Positions 38,118 to 47,510 of a stretch of DNA of 64,000 nucleotides are shown in pieces. Under the pieces are notes generated by a model. It saw nothing but the letters and a program-made list of their open reading frames with translations. It ran no database searches and was not told the origin of the DNA. Source of the stretch: Clostridia bacterium (GTDB taxonomy: Bacteria > Bacillota > Clostridia > Lachnospirales > Lachnospiraceae); assembly GCA_009929615.1 (NCBI GenBank), contig SAAB01000007.1, positions 1 to 64,000 of the forward strand, in the 5' to 3' direction. Position 1 is the first letter of the stretch, and each line of letters begins with the position of its first letter. Both the position numbers and the translations under genes were made by a program.

Positions 38118-39194
38118 ATGTTTGACAGATTAGAGGATATTTTAATCAGGTATCAGCAGGTAATGGAAGAGCTTAATGACCCTGATGTTGTTAATGACCA
38201 GGCGCGATTCCGTAAACTGATGAAAGAGCAGAATGACCTGGCTCCAATCGTGGAAAAATATACGGAATATAAAGGGGAAAAGCAGAATGTCGAAGACAGT
38301 CTGGAACTCCTGGACATGGAAAGCGATGAAGAGATGCGTGAAATGGCCAAAGAAGAGATGAATGAATCTAAAAAACGCATTGGTGAAATCGAGCAGGAAT
38401 TGAAAGTACTCTTGATTCCGAAAGACCCTATGGATGAAAAGAACGTTATTGTTGAAATCCGAGGCGGAGCCGGTGGTGATGAAGCCGCCCTTTTTGCGGC
38501 AGAACTTTATAGAATGTATGCAAAATATGCGGAGAAACAGCATTGGAAAGTTGAGATGATGAGTCTTAATGAAAATGGACTCGGTGGATTTAAAGAAGCT
38601 GTGTTTATGATTTCCGGAAATGGTGTTTATTCACGATTGAAGTTTGAAAGTGGTGTACATCGCGTTCAGCGAGTGCCTGAGACAGAGTCCGGCGGCCGTA
38701 TTCATACATCAACAGTTACGGTGGCTATTATGCCGGAAGCGGAAGAAGTGGATGTACAGCTGGATATGAATGACGTACGTATTGACGTATTCCGTGCGTC
38801 TGGAAATGGTGGTCAGTGTGTCAATACGACGGATTCTGCGGTACGTATTACCCATATTCCGACAGGTATTGTTATTTCCTGTCAGGATGAAAAATCTCAG
38901 TTAAAGAATAAGGATAAAGGTTTGAAAGTGCTTCGTTCCAGACTTTATGATTTAGAGCTGGAAAAGAAACAGAAAGAAGAAGCAGCAAACCGTAAAAACC
39001 AGGTAGGTACAGGAGATCGTTCAGAGAAGATTCGTACTTATAATTTCCCTCAAGGACGCTGTACAGACCATCGTATTAAATTAACATTACATCGTCTGGA
39101 CGACATTTTAAATGGTGATTTGGATGAAGTTCTTGACAGCTTGATTGCTGCGGACCAGGCAGCAAAACTCAGCAACATGGAGGAAGAAGGTTAA
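38118..39194 (+). CDS. prfA: Peptide chain release factor 1
   Basis: A 358-residue release factor reading UAA and UAG. The codon-recognition PxT motif is PET in RVPETESGG, and the GGQ motif sits in [18 protein letters not shown]. The Cys following GGQ, where many factors have His, is from memory common in Clostridia. It follows prmC by 20 bases with GGAGG as ribosome site, pairing enzyme and substrate. Confidence 0.96.
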   Translation: MFDRLEDILIRYQQVMEELNDPDVVNDQARFRKLMKEQNDLAPIVEKYTEYKGEKQNVEDSLELLDMESDEEMREMAKEEMNESKKRIGEIEQELKVLLIPKDPMDEKNVIVEIRGGAGGDEAALFAAELYRMYAKYAEKQHWKVEMMSLNENGLGGFKEAVFMISGNGVYSRLKFESGVHRVQRVPETESGGRIHTSTVTVAIMPEAEEVDVQLDMNDVRIDVFRASGNGGQCVNTTDSAVRITHIPTGIVISCQDEKSQLKNKDKGLKVLRSRLYDLELEKKQKEEAANRKNQVGTGDRSEKIRTYNFPQGRCTDHRIKLTLHRLDDILNGDLDEVLDSLIAADQAAKLSNMEEEG

Positions 39195-39197
39195 AAA

Positions 39198-40385
39198 ATG
39201 GTATCAAAAAGCATGGAACAGTTGGTTAAAGGTAATTCAGTCATTCGTGCCCTTTTTGAAGAAGGCAAAGAAATGGCTGCAAAAGTCGGTGCAGAGAATG
39301 TCTATGACTTCAGTCTGGGCAATCCAAGTGTACCTGCACCTAAAGCAGTCCGCACATCTATGAAACGAATTTTAGATGAGGATAATTCTCTCTATGTTCA
39401 TGGTTATATGAGCAATGAGGGCTATGAAGAAGTCCGGGAAGCGGTAGCGGCGTCTTTAAATAAAAGATTTGGGACATCCTTTGCTATGAGTGGAATTCTT
39501 ATGACTGTTGGTGCGGCAGGAGGATTAAACGTAGTCCTTCGAACACTGCTTGACCCGGGAGACGAAGTTATCTGTTTTGCACCTTTTTTTGGTGAATATA
39601 GAAATTATGTCTCAAATTATCAGGGCAGCCTGGTTGTTATACCTCCCGATACAGATACTTTCCAATTAAACCTTTCCATGTTGGATGAACATATTAATGA
39701 ACGAACAAAAGCCATAATCATAAATAACCCAAACAATCCGACAGGCGTTATTTATTCCGGAGAGACTCTGGATAAGCTGGAAGCCGTTTTAAAAGCGGCG
39801 GAGGCAAGAATTGGACATTCGATTTATGTTATTTCCGATGAACCTTACCGGGAACTGGTCTATGATGGAGCTGTTGTACCATTTATGACAAAACATATAA
39901 GAAATACAATTATCTGCTATTCTTTCAGTAAATCATTATCTCTTCCGGGGGAAAGAATCGGCTATCTAGCCGTACCTGAGGAAGTGGATGATTATGCCGG
40001 ACTTGTTCAGGGTATGGCCATTGCAAACCGTGTTTTGGGTTTCGTCAATGCACCATCTCTCCAACAGCTGATGATTAAAGATTGTCTGGAAGAGCAGACG
40101 GATGTTGGGGCCTATGATAAAAACCGGAAATTCTTATATACATCTTTAAAAGATATGGGCTTTGAATGTGTGAAGCCGGAAGGCGCCTTTTATCTTTTTG
40201 TAAAATCACCGGTAGAAGATGAGAAAATCTTCGTTGCGGAAGCTAAGAAGCATCATTTACTTCTTGTTCCGGCATCCAGCTTCGGCTGTCCCGGATATGT
40301 ACGCATTGCCTATTGTGTATCCTATGATATGATTGAACGTTCTATGCCGGCCTTCAAAGCTCTGGCAGAGACTTACTTTGGATAA
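39198..40385 (+). CDS. Pyridoxal-phosphate aminotransferase, class I/II
   Basis: A 395-residue fold-type I aminotransferase. The PLP lysine lies in YSFSKSLSLPGERIGY; the substrate/PLP-binding segments NNPNNPTG and VISDEPYREL are intact. It resembles the aspartate/aromatic group (AspB/PatA-like); the exact substrate is not deducible. It starts three bases after prfA and is followed by hisC, so the three may be co-transcribed. Confidence 0.87.
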   Translation: MVSKSMEQLVKGNSVIRALFEEGKEMAAKVGAENVYDFSLGNPSVPAPKAVRTSMKRILDEDNSLYVHGYMSNEGYEEVREAVAASLNKRFGTSFAMSGILMTVGAAGGLNVVLRTLLDPGDEVICFAPFFGEYRNYVSNYQGSLVVIPPDTDTFQLNLSMLDEHINERTKAIIINNPNNPTGVIYSGETLDKLEAVLKAAEARIGHSIYVISDEPYRELVYDGAVVPFMTKHIRNTIICYSFSKSLSLPGERIGYLAVPEEVDDYAGLVQGMAIANRVLGFVNAPSLQQLMIKDCLEEQTDVGAYDKNRKFLYTSLKDMGFECVKPEGAFYLFVKSPVEDEKIFVAEAKKHHLLLVPASSFGCPGYVRIAYCVSYDMIERSMPAFKALAETYFG

Positions 40386-40406
40386 ATAAAGAAAGGGCGT
40401 GATACC

Positions 40407-41462
40407 ATGAGTTCATGGAGAGATTATGTACGGCGGGTGACACCTTATACACCGGGTGAGCAGCCAAATGAGCCAGAGATGATTAAGTTAAATACGAATG
40501 AAAATCCCTATCCTCCGGCACCGGGTGTTTTAAAACTGGCAGAACATATGGAGACAGACAAACTGCGTCTTTATCCAGACCCTACATCGAATGTATTGAC
40601 AAAGGCTTTATCCGAATTTTATGGGGTGGAGCAGAGTCAGGTATTTGTAGGCGTCGGTTCGGATGATGTACTTGCAATGGCTTTTCAGACCTTTTTCAAT
40701 AGTGATAAGCCGGTGCTTTTTCCTGACATTACATATTCATTTTATCCTGTTTGGGCAGAAGCTTTTAAAATACCTTATGAAACCAAGGCTTTAGATGAGA
40801 ATTTTCACATTCGAAAAGAAGATTATTATGGTGAAAACGGTGGTGTGATATTTCCAAATCCAAATGCACCAACTTCTGTTTTGGAAGGCTTGGCATTTAT
40901 TAAAGACATTTTAGAACATAACCGGAACTCTCTGGTTATTGTTGATGAAGCATATATCGATTTTGGTGGAGAGTCAGCACTCTCCCTTGTGTCAGAGTAT
41001 GATAATCTTCTGGTGGTACAGACATTTTCAAAGTCCCGTTCAATGGCTGGAATGCGAATCGGTTTTGCTATTGGCCAGCCGGAACTTATTAAAGCATTAA
41101 ATGATTTTAAATATTCATTTAATTCATATACGATGAATCAGACATCTCTCCTGCTTGGTGCAGAAGCGGTGAAGGACAGGGCGTATTTCGAGGAGAGTAT
41201 TGCTAAAATCATAAAAACCCGTACATGGGCAGCGGAAGAATTAAAAAAATTGGGCTTTGAATTTAATGAGCCATGGGCGAATTTTATTTTCGTCACTCAT
41301 CCGAAGTATTCGGCAAAAAAATTGTTTGAAGCATTGAGGGAAGAAAAAATTTATGTGAGATATTTTAGTCTGCCTCGTATCGATAACTATTTAAGAATAA
41401 CGGTAGGGACGGATGAGGAGATGGAAAAACTGCTGCATTTCCTTAAAGAATATATGAAATAG
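40407..41462 (+). CDS. hisC: Histidinol-phosphate aminotransferase
   Basis: A 351-residue aminotransferase of histidine synthesis. It has the typical LNTNENPYPP motif (about 30-39), NPNAPTSVLE, VIVDEAYIDFGG and the PLP lysine in TFSKSRSMAGMRIGF. No other his genes are nearby, so the rest of the pathway must be elsewhere; HisC-like enzymes can also act on tyrosine or phenylalanine precursors. A strong terminator follows. Confidence 0.9.
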   Translation: MSSWRDYVRRVTPYTPGEQPNEPEMIKLNTNENPYPPAPGVLKLAEHMETDKLRLYPDPTSNVLTKALSEFYGVEQSQVFVGVGSDDVLAMAFQTFFNSDKPVLFPDITYSFYPVWAEAFKIPYETKALDENFHIRKEDYYGENGGVIFPNPNAPTSVLEGLAFIKDILEHNRNSLVIVDEAYIDFGGESALSLVSEYDNLLVVQTFSKSRSMAGMRIGFAIGQPELIKALNDFKYSFNSYTMNQTSLLLGAEAVKDRAYFEESIAKIIKTRTWAAEELKKLGFEFNEPWANFIFVTHPKYSAKKLFEALREEKIYVRYFSLPRIDNYLRITVGTDEEMEKLLHFLKEYMK

Positions 41463-41469
41463 ATATATG

Positions 41470-41506
41470 AAAACCTCTCAATAGCGATAGTATTGGGAGG
41501 TTTTTT
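41470..41506 (+). terminator. Intrinsic terminator after hisC
   Basis: AAAACCTCTCAATA pairs with TATTGGGAGGTTTT (one G-U) around a 7-base loop, followed by TT. Confidence 0.9.
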
Positions 41507-41530
41507 GTTGTTGGAGAAACGGAGTATTGT

Positions 41531-41902
41531 ATGAATGATAATAAAGGATTTACTTTGCTGGAATTGCTTATTTCAGTAGGAATTTTAGTGATATTGGCTG
41601 GTATATTGTTTCCCTCCTATATTTCCCATGTTCATCGTACCCGTACCATCATCTGTGAAGAAAACAGATACACCTTGCTGGATGAAGTGGATTTACATCT
41701 TATAGAATACAGCAGGGGAGATACAGATGAATTTATGGCGAGTTTTATGGAATATTTTGCGGCCTACATTAAAGAAACACAGGTGTGTCCGGCAAAAGGT
41801 AATATTCGTCTGCGTTTTAGAAATACAAGTTCTGGAATAAGTGTCATAGTCAGCTGTTCAAAACATACAAAAAGGATATCCAGAGAAATAAGCATTGATT
41901 GA
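41531..41902 (+). CDS. Orphan type IV pilin-like protein
   Basis: A 123-residue prepilin-like protein. The type III signal is clear: NDNKG then FTLLELLISVGILVILAGI, with the Glu at +5 and a single hydrophobic helix. The rest (about 35-123) is a small soluble domain with three Cys residues. No prepilin peptidase, assembly ATPase or other pilin gene is nearby, so it is either an accessory pseudopilin processed by machinery elsewhere or a relic. The downstream helicase gene begins within about 20 bases. Confidence 0.8.
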   Translation: MNDNKGFTLLELLISVGILVILAGILFPSYISHVHRTRTIICEENRYTLLDEVDLHLIEYSRGDTDEFMASFMEYFAAYIKETQVCPAKGNIRLRFRNTSSGISVIVSCSKHTKRISREISID

Positions 41903-41922
41903 CTGGGGAGGAAATGAACATT

Positions 41923-44313
41923 ATGAAGCGGGAAGTCCGGATTTCGGTTAGAAATCTGGTGGAATTCATTTTAAAAAATGGTGATATAGACCAACGTATG
42001 GGCGTTATGCAGGATGTGGACGCCATGCAGGCCGGAAGCCGGGCACATCGAAAGCTTCAGAAACAGGGCGGAAGCAATTATCAGGCCGAGGTTAGTCTGA
42101 AGCGCAAAGTTTCTATCGATGAGACTTTGGATATTCAGGTAGAGGGACGGGCGGATGGTATTATTTTAAACCCATTGAATGAAGAGACGGTGACGGTGGA
42201 TGAAATCAAGGGGACGTTTACATCCTTGGAGAGTATTGAAGAACCTGATATTCTTCATATCGCCCAGGCGGACTGTTATGCATGTATTTATGGAGAGCTT
42301 CATGGCTTGTCCGGGATTAAAGTGCGTATCACTTACATTCATTTGGAAACAGAAGAAATAAAAATCTTTGAATTTGAACGACAGAGGGAAGAGTTGGAAT
42401 CCTGGTTTCAGGATTTGGTTTCAAGATACGCCAAATGGGCCAAGTGGCAGATTGAATGGCAGGACCTGAGGGATATGACTATTGAAGAAATGGGCTTTCC
42501 TTTTGCTTATCGATTGAGCCAGAAGCGTATGATGAACGGCGTACTGCGTTCGATTGATGAGGGAAAAAATATATTTATTCAGGCACCAACGGGAACAGGT
42601 AAGACTCTGGGGACACTTTTTCCGGCCATCAAAGCCATGGGGGAAAAGAAGTGCGGACGGATATTTTATTTGACGGCAAAAACCATTGCCAGGACAGTGG
42701 CAGAGGAAACGGGGAAACTTCTTTCAGGGCAGGGGCTTCGTATGAAATTTGTTACTTTAACAGCGAAAGAGAAACTGTGTCCGATGGATGAATGTAGGTG
42801 TCAGCCTGAGTATTGTGAACGGGCGAAAGGTCATTTTGACCGGGTGAATGATGCTGTGTTTGACATGATTCACCGGGAAGACAGTATGGAACGGGAAAAA
42901 ATTCTGTCTTATGCTGAACAGCATCAGGTCTGCCCTTTTGAATTTCAATTAGATGTTTCTCTTTGGTGTGATGTCATTATCTGCGATTACAATTATGTTT
43001 TTGACCCGGTTGTTTATCTGAAACGTTTTTTCACGGATGCTTCACCCAATATGGTGTTTTTAGTTGATGAAGCCCATAATCTGGTGGAACGGGCCAGAGA
43101 GATGTACAGTGCTCAGTTATATCGAAGAGAATTTGACAGTCTGCATCGTCAGTTAAAAACACTGCGGCCGAAACTGGCTAAGAAAGTCCATAAGTGCAGC
43201 CAGTTTTTTAAAGATTTTGAGGAAAGCAGAATGGCTGAAAGCGGTAGTTATTTAAAAGTGACAGAAGTGGGAAGCTTCGTGTTGAATCTCATGGGTATGG
43301 TGGGAGATATGGAAACTTATCTCAGAGAAGATATGGAAGCAGAACTCAGGGAAAAAGTGACAGAACTCTATTTTGAGGCCCGCCGCTTTGTTAATACCTA
43401 TGATTTGATTGACGATAAGTATTTGATTTATACCGAAGGTGATTCGGGAGATACGATGGTAAAGATGTTCTGTGTAGACCCTTCAGGAAATCTGAGTGAA
43501 CGGATAGGCATGAGTCGCAGCTGCATTTTCTTTTCAGCTACCCTCCTGCCGGTTCAGTATTATAAAGACCTGCTCAGTGCTCATCCGGAAGGAGATTACG
43601 AAATGTATGTAGACTCTCCTTTTTCTCCGGAAAAGCGTTTGATTTTTACGGCGGGTGATGTGAGCAGCCGATATTCGGCCAGAAACCAGGAACAGTACGA
43701 ACGGATTGCAGATTACCTGAGTAAGATTATTAAAGGGCGGAACGGCAATTACATTGCATTTTTCCCATCCTATGCTTTTATGGCATCGGTTTTTGATATT
43801 TTCACCGAAAAAGAAATGATGAAGGCTGGCCGGGGACTCAGGGTGTTTTGTCAGGAAAGCGGCATGGATGAAGAACAGAGACAGGCATTTCTCGATAACT
43901 TCAAAGAGGATGCCCATGAAACGGTTTTGGGCTTCTGCGTATTAGGCGGTATATTTTCAGAGGGGATTGATTTGAAAGCCGATCGGTTAATTGGAGCTAT
44001 TATTGTAGGGACAGGGCTTCCGGGGATAGGAAGTGACCGGGAGCTGTTGAAAGAATATTTTGATAAAACAAAAGGCAGGGGATTTGACTATGCCTATTTA
44101 TATCCGGGAATGAACAAGGTTCTCCAAGCTGGAGGAAGGGTTATTCGTTCGGAAGAAGATACAGGAATCATAGCTCTGTTGGATGAAAGATTTAACTATT
44201 CGGGATATCAGCGTCTCTTTCCCAGAGAATGGTATCCCTTCCAGAAAGTAAATATGGATTCTGTGGAGAAAAAGATAGAAAAATTCTGGACAGAACAAAT
44301 AAATCATCTATAA
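41923..44313 (+). CDS. XPD/DinG-family helicase with N-terminal PD-(D/E)XK nuclease domain
   Basis: A 796-residue fusion. The first ~200 residues look like a Cas4/RecB-type nuclease (GRADGIIL, VDEIKGTF with the ExK element, QADCYACIY as QxxxY). Next comes a superfamily 2 helicase: Walker A QAPTGTGKTLG, a cysteine group (CPMDECRCQPEYCERAKG and VCPFE) like the XPD [4Fe-4S] cluster, and DEAH box VDEAHNLVERA. The C-terminal helicase lobe ends with AGGRVIRSEEDTG. The start is uncertain (ATG at 41914 or 41923); 41923 has the better ribosome-site spacing. It is likely a DNA-repair helicase-nuclease. Confidence 0.85.
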   Translation: MKREVRISVRNLVEFILKNGDIDQRMGVMQDVDAMQAGSRAHRKLQKQGGSNYQAEVSLKRKVSIDETLDIQVEGRADGIILNPLNEETVTVDEIKGTFTSLESIEEPDILHIAQADCYACIYGELHGLSGIKVRITYIHLETEEIKIFEFERQREELESWFQDLVSRYAKWAKWQIEWQDLRDMTIEEMGFPFAYRLSQKRMMNGVLRSIDEGKNIFIQAPTGTGKTLGTLFPAIKAMGEKKCGRIFYLTAKTIARTVAEETGKLLSGQGLRMKFVTLTAKEKLCPMDECRCQPEYCERAKGHFDRVNDAVFDMIHREDSMEREKILSYAEQHQVCPFEFQLDVSLWCDVIICDYNYVFDPVVYLKRFFTDASPNMVFLVDEAHNLVERAREMYSAQLYRREFDSLHRQLKTLRPKLAKKVHKCSQFFKDFEESRMAESGSYLKVTEVGSFVLNLMGMVGDMETYLREDMEAELREKVTELYFEARRFVNTYDLIDDKYLIYTEGDSGDTMVKMFCVDPSGNLSERIGMSRSCIFFSATLLPVQYYKDLLSAHPEGDYEMYVDSPFSPEKRLIFTAGDVSSRYSARNQEQYERIADYLSKIIKGRNGNYIAFFPSYAFMASVFDIFTEKEMMKAGRGLRVFCQESGMDEEQRQAFLDNFKEDAHETVLGFCVLGGIFSEGIDLKADRLIGAIIVGTGLPGIGSDRELLKEYFDKTKGRGFDYAYLYPGMNKVLQAGGRVIRSEEDTGIIALLDERFNYSGYQRLFPREWYPFQKVNMDSVEKKIEKFWTEQINHL

Positions 44314-44345
44314 TAGGATTTAGAAAACACTAAGGAGGTTGTTTC

Positions 44346-44588
44346 ATGTTAATCACAATTTGTATTGGAAGCTCCTGTCATTTAAAGGGTTCCAGAAATG
44401 TTATTCAGGGACTTGAGCGGAAAATCAAGGAAGAACAGTTATCTTCCAAGATAGAGTTAAACGGTTCTTTTTGCACAGGTGAGTGCGAAAAGGGCGTATG
44501 TGTAAAGATTGATGACGAATTATTTTCCGTTTCACCGGAAACTGTAGATACATTTTTCACCGAAGAGGTGCTCGGGAGGTTGAATTAG
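44346..44588 (+). CDS. Thioredoxin-like [2Fe-2S] ferredoxin
   Basis: An 80-residue protein with the NuoE/HydA-type thioredoxin-like [2Fe-2S] fold; Cys residues occur in CIGSSCHLKGS and CTGECEKGVC (C-x4-C and C-x3-C). It is the first gene of the hydrogenase signalling cassette and ends one base before the next start. It probably passes electrons to or from the sensory hydrogenase. Confidence 0.87.
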   Translation: MLITICIGSSCHLKGSRNVIQGLERKIKEEQLSSKIELNGSFCTGECEKGVCVKIDDELFSVSPETVDTFFTEEVLGRLN

Positions 44589-46316
44589 TTGGCGGCAATT
44601 GGATTTAAGACAGCGAAATGCAAGGACTGTTATAAATGTGTCCGAATATGTCCAGTGAAAGCCATTCATACCAAGGATGAACATGCTCTCTACGTGGCAG
44701 ATGAATGTGTATTATGTGGGCGGTGCCTGGAGGCCTGTCCTCAGGACGCGATTATCAGTATCAGTGATATACAAAAAGCAAAGGCTTTTATTCAGGAAGG
44801 CTGTAAAACTGTTATTTCGCTGGATCCGGCATATCTGGGCGTATTTGGCGATACGGAAAATGGTACAGGACAGCTGAGAGAAGCATTATATCAGCTTGGT
44901 TTTTCCCACATAAGAGAAACGGCAGAAGGAGCAGTTCATGTGACGAAAGCCTATGAACGTCTTATCAAGGCTGGCGAGATGAATAACATTATCACTACGT
45001 CCTGTGCGGCAATTAATGATTTGGTAGAGCGATATTATCCGGAGATGATTCCATATATGGCGCCGGTAGTTTCACCTATGATTGCTCATGGAATGATGTT
45101 GAAGGAAGAATTTGGGCCAGATGTGAAGGTTGTATATATCGGCAGTTGTACGGCAAAAGGCAGAGAAGCTTTACGAGACCGATGCCGTGGAGAATTCATT
45201 GATGCGGTAATTGATTTTCAAGAACTTCGCAAGTGGCTTAAGGAAGCCGGAATTGATCCGGCACAATGTGAGCCAAGGCAGAGGCGCGGCAAAAATCCAT
45301 TGATTAACGGTCTCTATGGTGTTAGTGGTGGGATATTGTCATCTGTTGAAGCGGATAAAGGCTTTGGAAAATATGAGCAGCTTTATGTAGATGGTATTGA
45401 CTCTGTGAAAGAGCTTTTTACCTGCATAGCAAATGGCGAAATTAATAATTGCTTTATAGAGGTGGCATCCTGTGTTGGCGGCTGTATTAATGGTCCGCTG
45501 GCTGGTGGTCAGGAAAGTGACCGGTTTAAGGCACGAATTTATACAAATCAGAAGATTATCCGCGAGTTTCCGCAGGATATGGATAAGATGAAAGAAAGCA
45601 TTATCCTGAGGAAAGATTTTCGTCAGTCTGCGCAGGCAGTGGCTATACCAACTGAGGAAGAGATTCAGGAAGCACTGCGTAAAGATGGTAAAGACTCCAT
45701 TGAGAAACAGTTAAACTGCGGCGCTTGTGGATTTAAAACCTGTAGAGATAAAGCGATTGCTCTCTGCCAGCATAAGGAACAGCTGAATCTGTGTATTCCA
45801 TATATGTATCAGCAGGCAAGATCCACGGCAGAGGTTATTTTGTCTGTTACACCAAACCTGATTTTTACAGTGGATGAGCAGCTGCGTATTCAGGAGTTTA
45901 ATAATGCGGCGGAGGTTATGTTTAATATATCTGCCGATAAAGCCCACGGCATGTTTCTTGGGAACATTATTGACCCTGGAGATTTTGCATCGGTATTTCG
46001 CGATAAGCGAAGTATTATGAATAAAAAAGTGTCCTATGAGAAATATGGGATGATTACGATGCAGAACATTATTTACATTCGTGAACAGAATTGCGCATTG
46101 GGAATTTTAAGAAATATTACCTCCGAAGAAAAGATACGAAGACAACATGACCGGATGCGCATGGAGGCAATGGATATTGCCCAGAAAGTTATCGATAAAC
46201 AGATGATGGTTGCCCAGGAGATTGCCGGGCTGTTGGGTGAAACGACAGCAGAGACAAAGGTGACTCTGACAAAGATGCGGGACAGCATTTTCTATGAGGG
46301 AGACGACAACCTATGA
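44589..46316 (+). CDS. Sensory-type [FeFe]-hydrogenase (group C, HydS) with PAS domain
   Basis: A 575-residue protein with TTG start after GGGAGG. Order: 2x[4Fe-4S] (Cys11/14/17/21 and 40/43/46/50), H-cluster domain (about 75-335), an extra FeS motif (Cys377/380/385/393) and a PAS domain (about 415-525) with a coiled helical tail. H-cluster ligands by alignment are Cys139, Cys187, Cys295 and Cys299. The proton-transfer Cys of catalytic enzymes (first Cys of TSCCP) aligns with Ser138, and the L2 motif is GSC instead of MPC. This points to an H2 or redox sensor, not a fast catalyst. It overlaps the phosphatase gene by four bases. Confidence 0.9.
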   Translation: MAAIGFKTAKCKDCYKCVRICPVKAIHTKDEHALYVADECVLCGRCLEACPQDAIISISDIQKAKAFIQEGCKTVISLDPAYLGVFGDTENGTGQLREALYQLGFSHIRETAEGAVHVTKAYERLIKAGEMNNIITTSCAAINDLVERYYPEMIPYMAPVVSPMIAHGMMLKEEFGPDVKVVYIGSCTAKGREALRDRCRGEFIDAVIDFQELRKWLKEAGIDPAQCEPRQRRGKNPLINGLYGVSGGILSSVEADKGFGKYEQLYVDGIDSVKELFTCIANGEINNCFIEVASCVGGCINGPLAGGQESDRFKARIYTNQKIIREFPQDMDKMKESIILRKDFRQSAQAVAIPTEEEIQEALRKDGKDSIEKQLNCGACGFKTCRDKAIALCQHKEQLNLCIPYMYQQARSTAEVILSVTPNLIFTVDEQLRIQEFNNAAEVMFNISADKAHGMFLGNIIDPGDFASVFRDKRSIMNKKVSYEKYGMITMQNIIYIREQNCALGILRNITSEEKIRRQHDRMRMEAMDIAQKVIDKQMMVAQEIAGLLGETTAETKVTLTKMRDSIFYEGDDNL

Positions 46317-47485
46317 ATATGAGTCTGGACATTGCATGGAAAAGCCTGAATAAGAAAAAGGAAGAACTGTGCGGGGATACGGTTGAGATTATTAAAACTG
46401 AAGATTCAGATATTCTTTTACTCTCTGACGGTATGGGGAGCGGTGTCAAAGCAAATATTCTATCGACTTTGACGACAAAGATTATGGGTACGATGCTGAA
46501 GAATGGAGCGACGATTGAAGAATGCGTGACAACCATAGCGAAGACACTGCCTGTTTGCCAGACGAGGCAGGTGGCTTATTCGACTTTTAGTATTCTCCAA
46601 ATCTATAAAGACGGCAAGGCTTCACTGATTGAATATGATAATCCGGGAGGCATTCTCATTCGAGATGGCCGCCATAAGGATGTTCCTTTCATTGTGCGTG
46701 AACTCGAGGGGAAAATCATCCGGGAATATCATTTTAACGTCTGCTATGGGGATTATTATATTCTTATGAGTGACGGCGTTATCCATGCCGGAGTAGGGAA
46801 AAACAAAGGTTTCGGCTGGCCTCGCGGAGAAGTCGTTCGTTATGCGGAGCGCTATTGTTCGTCAGGGGTGTCAAGCTCACGTCTTATGTCTATGATAAGC
46901 AACCGGTGCAACGTTCTTTATGGTGGCGAGCCTGGAGACGACACTACGGTTATTACAATAAAAGTTACAGAACCTAAAACAGTGAATCTGTTTACGGGAC
47001 CACCGGTGAATAAAGAGGATGATGAGCGTCTTATGCAAGCCTTTATGGAAACACCGGGACGAAAGATTATCTGTGGAGGAACATCGGCAACCATTGGTGC
47101 GAGATATTTAAATAAACCACTGAAAGCTTCGTTGACCTATTATGATCCGGATATTCCGCCAACGGCAGAACTTGAAGGCATTGATATGGTAACAGAGGGC
47201 GTGTTAACACTGAACCGTACGGTGCAGATGCTCTCCGGATACAATGCAGGAAAAGTGGATGAACCATTTTTCAATCGGCTGTATGGGAAAGATGGAGCTG
47301 CCCAGCTTGGAAAGGTTCTTGTAGAAGAATGTACCCAGTTGAATCTTTTTGTCGGCAGGGCGTTAAATGAAACTTATCAGGCGGCATCCCTGCCCTTTGA
47401 TTTAAGTATCAGACAGCGTCTGGTGGAACAGCTTATAAAAGAATGTGAAAAGATGGGGAAAAGAGTTACCATTAAATATTATTAA
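46313..47485 (+). CDS. SpoIIE-type PP2C phosphatase with unknown C-terminal domain
   Basis: A 390-residue protein. Residues 1-215 form a SpoIIE-type PP2C serine phosphatase with metal motifs LSDGMGSG, LMSDGV and GDDTTV. Residues about 220-390 form a separate domain (KIICGGTSATIGARYLNKPL, TEGVLTLNRTVQML) that I do not recognise. It overlaps the sensory hydrogenase gene by four bases and precedes a catalytic-type hydrogenase by 25, so it is the likely output partner of the sensor. Such hydrogenase-phosphatase pairs are known with group C hydrogenases. Confidence 0.85.
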   Translation: MNMSLDIAWKSLNKKKEELCGDTVEIIKTEDSDILLLSDGMGSGVKANILSTLTTKIMGTMLKNGATIEECVTTIAKTLPVCQTRQVAYSTFSILQIYKDGKASLIEYDNPGGILIRDGRHKDVPFIVRELEGKIIREYHFNVCYGDYYILMSDGVIHAGVGKNKGFGWPRGEVVRYAERYCSSGVSSSRLMSMISNRCNVLYGGEPGDDTTVITIKVTEPKTVNLFTGPPVNKEDDERLMQAFMETPGRKIICGGTSATIGARYLNKPLKASLTYYDPDIPPTAELEGIDMVTEGVLTLNRTVQMLSGYNAGKVDEPFFNRLYGKDGAAQLGKVLVEECTQLNLFVGRALNETYQAASLPFDLSIRQRLVEQLIKECEKMGKRVTIKYY

Positions 47486-47510
47486 TGGCATTGCTGCAGA
47501 GGAGTAAAAA

